DNA from: Acinetobacter lwoffii
Lineage (GTDB): Bacteria; Pseudomonadota; Gammaproteobacteria; Pseudomonadales; Moraxellaceae
Assembly: GCF_024129435.1 (NCBI RefSeq)
Contig: NZ_JAMXXN010000005.1
Location: 115,959 to 179,958, forward strand
Reading direction: 5' to 3'
Length of the DNA: 64,000 bases
The translations under genes were made by a program, and so were the position numbers. This document shows, in pieces, positions 60,015-64,000 of the stretch. Within the stretch, counting starts at the first letter, position 1. The number at the start of each line of letters is the position of its first letter. Under the pieces are notes generated by a model, which did no database searches, was not told where the DNA came from, and saw only the letters and a list, made by a program, of their open reading frames with translations.

Positions 60015-60568
60015 GATGAGGCTTCCTCAGTCGCTTCAGTCGGATGGGCCAGTTGTTGAATTTCCTGTGCGTGATGATCCTGCGCAGTACCGAGAATCGC
60101 CAGACGTTGAATAATCGCTTCAACCTTGGCTTTGGCATTTTCATTTTTCTGGGTTAAGCGTTCAGATTCCTGAGTCAGACGCTGAATTTCCTGCTGGGCA
60201 TGACGCTGTTCAAGGATCATCTTTTCCTTAACTACGCGCAGCTCATTTCGTTCAGCCAGAATTTCCTGAAAACGGTTTTTCAGATCGGTACAGCTTTTTT
60301 CCAGACGGCCATAACGGTCTGCCAGTGCAGTTGCATCATTATTGAGCAGTTGAAATTGGGCACGAGAATCCGTCAGCTGTTCAGTCAGATTTTCATTTTC
60401 TTGTTGTTTTTGCGCAATCACGCTGTTCTTTTGTTCAATTTGCTGTTGATGTTGCATCATTGAAGAGTCTTGCTCTTCGCGCAAACTGGAATTTTCACTT
60501 TCAAGCCGTGCAAGTCGCGTTTTTAACACGCCGATCTGCACTTGTAGACGCTGTAATTCTTCTAACAT
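60011..60568 (-). CDS. Coiled-coil protein coupled to zapA
   Basis: 185 aa from ATG 60568 (MLEELQRLQVQIG). Almost the whole protein is heptad-like (Leu, Gln, Glu, Arg and Asn-rich) and predicted coiled coil from about 1 to 160. Other gamma-proteobacteria have a much shorter coiled-coil protein upstream of zapA (the TIGR02449-type family), to which its first 35 residues look similar. By position and fold it may be a division-ring partner of ZapA; unproven. The frame stays open to 60745 but runs into the divergent gene, so the nearer start is used. Confidence 0.75.
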   Translation of the reverse strand: MLEELQRLQVQIGVLKTRLARLESENSSLREEQDSSMMQHQQQIEQKNSVIAQKQQENENLTEQLTDSRAQFQLLNNDATALADRYGRLEKSCTDLKNRFQEILAERNELRVVKEKMILEQRHAQQEIQRLTQESERLTQKNENAKAKVEAIIQRLAILGTAQDHHAQEIQQLAHPTEATEEASS

Positions 60569-60632
60569 ATCGAGGTCGCACAGTGTTGCAAACAAAGGTA
60601 ATATATAAGCAGTATAAAGATTGGATAAACGA

Positions 60633-61265
60633 ATGCAAGACGATATTTCAGGTTGGACCGAATGGCACCGCAATTTTTCTTCAATTGAGGAAATTTCTAG
60701 CCCTAGCGAACTACATGGTTTGCTGACTGGCATTGTTTGTGTCACCCAGGCGCCAAGCAGTGAAGAGTGGTTACAGATTTTACAAACACTGGATGTACCT
60801 GAACTGGATGCCGAAGCATTAGAGTTGTTGGCGGGCGAAGCTGAAGATGTGTTCCATGCATTGTCTGAAGATGAGCTGGATTATTTACCTTTGCTGCCTG
60901 ATGATGAGCATGTGCTTTCAGAACGCGTACAGGCTCTGGCGGACTGGTGTGCAGGCGTGGTCTTAGGTTTCGGACTGGCTTCAGGACATATCCGTCAGGA
61001 TGAAGTTGAGCTGATTGAACATTTACAAGATGTAGCCGCAGTTGAATTTGAAGACTCAGACGATGATGCTGAAGGTGAAGAAAGCTATCAGGAATTGTAC
61101 GAATTTGTGCGTCTGATTCCTGTCAGTCTGTCTTTAGGGCGTAAAAAGGTCGAAGTTGAAGAAACGCCACTCTTACAGCAATTTAGTCAAAAAAATCAGC
61201 CTAAAGTCGCTACTACAGAAGCGCAAAGTGTAGTCGAGATTTTCTCGCCTAAACGTCTAAGCTGA
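60633..61265 (+). CDS. UPF0149 (YgfB-like) family protein
   Basis: 210 aa acidic protein, UPF0149 family. It has SPSELHGLLTGIVCV near the N-terminus, LPDDEHVLSERVQALADWC and GFLxG-like VLGFGLASGHIRQDEVELIE, and a Glu-rich segment with EEESYQELYEFVRLIPVSL. YgfB is encoded before pepP in many gamma-proteobacteria, as here, and has been linked to regulation in Pseudomonas. ATG 60633 (MQDDISGW) is preferred to TTG 60621. Confidence 0.87.
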   Translation: MQDDISGWTEWHRNFSSIEEISSPSELHGLLTGIVCVTQAPSSEEWLQILQTLDVPELDAEALELLAGEAEDVFHALSEDELDYLPLLPDDEHVLSERVQALADWCAGVVLGFGLASGHIRQDEVELIEHLQDVAAVEFEDSDDDAEGEESYQELYEFVRLIPVSLSLGRKKVEVEETPLLQQFSQKNQPKVATTEAQSVVEIFSPKRLS

Positions 61266-61394
61266 TGAAATGCTGAGGTGAGTCATCACCTGCTTGAAAT
61301 CAGGCATATATTTTGCTGTTTACAGTGAAATCTATAGTCTGATTTCAAGACTATATTCTAAATACAAGTATTGATCGATAAGAAGTAAGGTGTA

Positions 61395-62729
61395 ATGAAG
61401 AAATTGACACAGGCAGTTTTTGAGGAGCGTCGCGCAATCCTCGCAGGGGAAATCGGTTTACGCAGTATCGCTATTATCGCGACCAGTCCGGTAGCCATGC
61501 GTAACCGTGATGCAGATTATAAATACCGTGCAGACAGCAGTTTCTTCTATTTAACCGGATTCGCGGAACCTGAAGCTGTGGCTGTGATTGAAACCTTTGA
61601 CACTGAAGAAGAAGGCTATAGCTACAGTTTGTTCTGTCGGGAACGTAACCGTGAAATGGAAATCTGGAATGGCTACCGTGCGGGTATTGATGGAGCTATT
61701 CAGGATTATGATGCAGATGAAGCCTATGCAATTGATCTGCTAGATGAAGAAATCTTAGAAAAGTTACAAAATAAAGATCAGTTATTTTATCGCATTGGAC
61801 AGCATGCAGAGTTTGATGCTCGGGTAGCGAAATGGATTGCAACTGCAAGTGGTGAAAGCCGTCGTGGTACTTCTGTGCCAGCGCAAGTAATTCAGCTGGA
61901 TCGTATTGTTGATGAAATGCGTCTGCATAAAGATGCAAATGAAATCGAACTGATGCAGATTGCTTCCGATATTTCTGCTGATGCACATACGCAAGCGATG
62001 CTAGCAGTACGTCCGGGTATGATGGAATATGCGCTGGAAGCCGAGCTGAATTATGTCTTTGGCAAAAATGGCGGTGTTCCGGCTTATAACAGTATTGTCG
62101 GTGGCGGTGAAAATGCCTGCATCCTGCATTATGTAGAAAATGACAAAGAACTGAAAGATGGCGATTTAGTCCTGATTGATGCTGCAGCTGAATATCAGCT
62201 CTATGCTTCAGATATTACCCGTACTTTCCCGGTCAATGGTAAATTCAGCCCTGAACAGAAAGCCCTGTATAACGTGGTGCTGGATGCTCAAATCGCGGCA
62301 ATTAATGCCGTGCAAATTGGCAATTCGTATAAAGAACCGCATAATGTTGCAGTACGTATTTTGGTGCAGGGTTTGCTCGATCTTGGCTTGATGCAGGGTA
62401 ATATCGACGAGATTATAGAAAAAGAAGCTTTTCGTCAGTTCTACATGCACGGTACGGGGCATTGGCTCGGTATGGATGTGCATGATGTCGGTGCTTATAA
62501 GGTGGACGGTGAATGGCGCTCGTATGAAGAGGGCATGGTCGTGACCGTTGAGCCGGGTCTCTACATCGCGCCTGATGATGAAACAGTCGATGCCAAATGG
62601 CGTGGAATTGGTATCAGGATTGAAGATGATGTGGTAGCCACTGCAAATGGCCCGCTGGTTTTAACTGCGAAAGTTGTCAAAACGGTAGAAGAGATTGAAG
62701 CATTGATGGCGAAAGCGCGCGCTGCCTAA
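61395..62729 (+). CDS. pepP: Xaa-Pro aminopeptidase (aminopeptidase P)
   Basis: Removes N-terminal residues next to proline in peptides. 444 aa: an N-terminal creatinase-like domain with YKYRADSSFFYLTGF, then the pita-bread metallopeptidase with metal ligands in LIDAAAEY...SDITRTFPV (two Asp), GTGHWLGMDVHD (His), TVEPGLY (Glu) and RIEDDV (Glu). The start ATG 61395 follows GTAAGGTG. It follows the UPF0149 gene as in E. coli ygfB-pepP; the next expected gene, ubiH, is not present. Confidence 0.96.
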   Translation: MKKLTQAVFEERRAILAGEIGLRSIAIIATSPVAMRNRDADYKYRADSSFFYLTGFAEPEAVAVIETFDTEEEGYSYSLFCRERNREMEIWNGYRAGIDGAIQDYDADEAYAIDLLDEEILEKLQNKDQLFYRIGQHAEFDARVAKWIATASGESRRGTSVPAQVIQLDRIVDEMRLHKDANEIELMQIASDISADAHTQAMLAVRPGMMEYALEAELNYVFGKNGGVPAYNSIVGGGENACILHYVENDKELKDGDLVLIDAAAEYQLYASDITRTFPVNGKFSPEQKALYNVVLDAQIAAINAVQIGNSYKEPHNVAVRILVQGLLDLGLMQGNIDEIIEKEAFRQFYMHGTGHWLGMDVHDVGAYKVDGEWRSYEEGMVVTVEPGLYIAPDDETVDAKWRGIGIRIEDDVVATANGPLVLTAKVVKTVEEIEALMAKARAA

Positions 62730-62745
62730 TCCAAGAAAAATACAG

Positions 62746-62774
62746 AAAGCCGGTCGCGAGATCGGCTTTTTTTA
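62746..62774 (+). terminator. Terminator after pepP
   Basis: AAAGCCGGTC-GCGA-GATCGGCTTTTTTT; hairpin with one mismatch or G-U pair and a T run. It explains why pepP is not linked to ubiH here. Confidence 0.85.
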
Positions 62775-63119
62775 TGACATTTCTATGCCGTTTTAAACAA
62801 GAATTCCTAGCTATATCGAATCGATCAAAAAGTGACTTAGCTTACGTTTATCTCGAACAAGTCAAATAAAACTAACCTAAGTAAAATTTACAGCTTAAAA
62901 AGTGACAGGAAGTCAACACAGAAAATCTGTTTTTAGCATCAAAGCTACATAATTAATAGAACCATCCCCAGATCTACAACAATGCCTAGCTAAAGATTGA
63001 TGATCACTATCATACAAATAAGATTAGATTGTACATGGTTGGATAAATTTTTTTAAAATATCTGTTAGCTCAAAGATCGAGTTATATTTATACAATTATC
63101 TTAAAATAAGAAGAGAATA
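62775..63119. other. AT-rich gap after pepP
   Basis: 345 bases with no supported gene, RNA or repeat. It marks the change from conserved housekeeping order to the less conserved right edge. Confidence 0.4.
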
Positions 63120-63308
63120 GTGATTGTAAATGAGCCTCCTGCTACTGAAAGTGAATATCAGCTCATTTATAAATGGCTTGATTCACAATTTTATCATTCA
63201 GGATCTACGAGCATCAGTATGTATTCAAAATTGTGCGAAGCGAGTAGATCGAGTTATACCAATTTGACTAGGTTTGCGATCGAATCGTATAAGTGCCAAA
63301 TGAAATAA
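63120..63308 (+). CDS. Possible small protein, unknown
   Basis: 62 codons starting GTG with AAGAAGAG upstream; ATG is not available near. The sequence is protein-like (SEYQLIYKWLDSQFY) and the codon choice is ordinary for the genome, but there is no family or domain to support it. It lies just upstream of an acetyltransferase on the same strand. Confidence 0.3.
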   Translation: MIVNEPPATESEYQLIYKWLDSQFYHSGSTSISMYSKLCEASRSSYTNLTRFAIESYKCQMK

Positions 63309-63333
63309 TAACATTCCGTTTTTTAATGCCGAA

Positions 63334-63912
63334 TTGATAAAAGTGAGTATAAATATTTTAGTTGCTGAATTAAAGACAACTTGGTTGGAGTTAAGAGCAT
63401 ATAAAGTTGGAGATGAATTTTCATTATTCCAAGAGTATTGTGGCGACGTTGAAGCATCAAAATACTTACAACGACAGGTGCATACAACAGTCGGTCAAAC
63501 TCAGCAGATGTTGCAGAAATGGGCGTTAAGCTATTGGCAGCAACCGATTAAAGGATTTTCATGGGTGATTGCTGAGCGAAAAAGTCATCTGGCAATCGGG
63601 TTACTAACGATTATTCAACAGCAAAATAACAGCCTTGAAATTCATTTCGGACTTGGTCCTCGATTTCAGGGGCAGGGCTATATGCTTGAGGCGATGAAAG
63701 CGGTGATTCAGTATTTTAGACAATATCTTACATTTAAATCACTAGATACTTTCTGTGATGCAGAACATATACAGGCACACCAAGTGCTTTTAAAGACAGG
63801 GTTTGAAATCGTTGAACGGATCAATGCCTATACTGTATTGCCGAAGTTGGGGACTGAAAAGCGCGATGTCTTGGTTTTTCAATATAGGCTGGATCATCAT
63901 GGAGAAAACTAG
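63334..63912 (+). CDS. GNAT-family N-acetyltransferase
   Basis: 192 aa, RimJ/RimL-like GNAT. It has WLELRAYKVGDEFSLFQEY at the N-terminus, IHFGLGPRFQGQGYMLEAMKAVI (the acetyl-CoA loop, Q/RxxGxG/A-like), and FCDAEHIQAHQVLLKTGFEIVERI. It probably acetylates a protein N-terminus or small amine. The start is a TTG at 63334 or GTG at 63343, both weak. The stop codon lies in the sequence CTAG directly before a possible insertion-sequence end. Confidence 0.8.
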   Translation: MIKVSINILVAELKTTWLELRAYKVGDEFSLFQEYCGDVEASKYLQRQVHTTVGQTQQMLQKWALSYWQQPIKGFSWVIAERKSHLAIGLLTIIQQQNNSLEIHFGLGPRFQGQGYMLEAMKAVIQYFRQYLTFKSLDTFCDAEHIQAHQVLLKTGFEIVERINAYTVLPKLGTEKRDVLVFQYRLDHHGEN

Positions 63913-64000
63913 GGTCTGTTGACATTTACTGTTCATAATTAACCCTATAAAGGTAGCCATAAAAATATACAGGCTAAAGCAACAGAACTTTGATAATTTC
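63913..64000. mobile_element. Possible left end of an insertion sequence at the window edge
   Basis: The bases right after CTAG (63909-63912) read GGTCTGTTGACATTTACTG. This resembles, from memory, the terminal inverted repeats of some IS5-family elements, which often begin G(G)-CTGTTGACA and target short TA/CTAG sites. No transposase is visible in the 88 bases that remain, so this is only a suggestion. Confidence 0.35.

Overview
The window is a stretch of chromosome from a gamma-proteobacterium of moderate to low GC. It is most likely an Acinetobacter (Moraxellaceae). The inference rests on the sdhB/sucA-sucB-lpdA/sucC-sucD order, the protein sequences, a CysN without an active CysC, the yqiJ-yqiK flotillin pair, and the 6S RNA-zapA/UPF0149-pepP neighbourhood. 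Nearly every gene is a single-copy housekeeping or genus-typical gene. No phage, CRISPR array, plasmid functions or complete insertion sequence is visible.

Layout. 1-9470: TCA-cycle block: end of sdhA, sdhB, then sucA-sucB-lpdA-sucC-sucD behind an 800-base gene-free gap. 9480-12720: flotillin YqiK, YqiJ-like membrane protein and an unknown gene, all minus strand. 13040-15780: sulfate activation genes cysD and cysN. 15880-19170: small exported cysteine-rich protein, thioredoxin-like protein, quinone oxidoreductase, small basic protein, WYL regulator. 19270-21340: tRNA-Leu(UAA), tRNA-Cys(GCA), folD, a lysine methyltransferase-like gene. 21370-25870: lipoprotein, pckG (gluconeogenesis), lipid kinase and overlapping metallophosphoesterase. 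25920-28090: groES-groEL behind a sigma-32 promoter. 28100-34680: envelope lipoproteins, LuxR-type regulator, acyltransferase, SDR reductase, TauE/SafE permease. 34770-37380: rsmD and mrdA (PBP2). 37618-43925: a gene with an in-frame amber stop, DUF445 protein, adk, nth with an orphan rnfB-like gene, gdhA. 43940-50540: META/DUF4377 lipoprotein, extradiol dioxygenase, rlmH, M28 peptidase, lon, 5-formyl-THF cyclo-ligase. 50980-58770: the most accessory-looking part: PhnB-like protein, exported unknown protein, urea carboxylase-type enzyme with a GntR regulator, PQQ-type sugar dehydrogenase. 59070-62775: Pmp3-like peptide, 6S RNA, zapA, coiled-coil gene, UPF0149 gene, pepP. 63120-64000: doubtful small ORF, GNAT acetyltransferase, and a possible insertion-sequence end.

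How it works together. The left end supplies the 2-oxoglutarate to fumarate part of the TCA cycle. pckG draws on the same cycle for gluconeogenesis and gdhA links 2-oxoglutarate to ammonium assimilation. The urea carboxylase-type gene suggests use of urea or guanidine nitrogen, but its usual partner allophanate hydrolase is not in the window. GroESL and Lon form a heat-shock quality-control pair, both behind sigma-32-like promoters.

The points most worth a second look are: a family of three short intergenic elements with matching inverted ends (after sucB, cysD and folD); a CysN tail that looks like a decayed APS kinase; the structured gap before sucA; the orphan urea carboxylase with a sigma-54-like promoter and repeated half-sites; an amber-interrupted envelope protein gene; and a 6S RNA that kept zapA but lost its usual neighbour, the 5-formyl-THF cyclo-ligase gene, which is 9 kb away.
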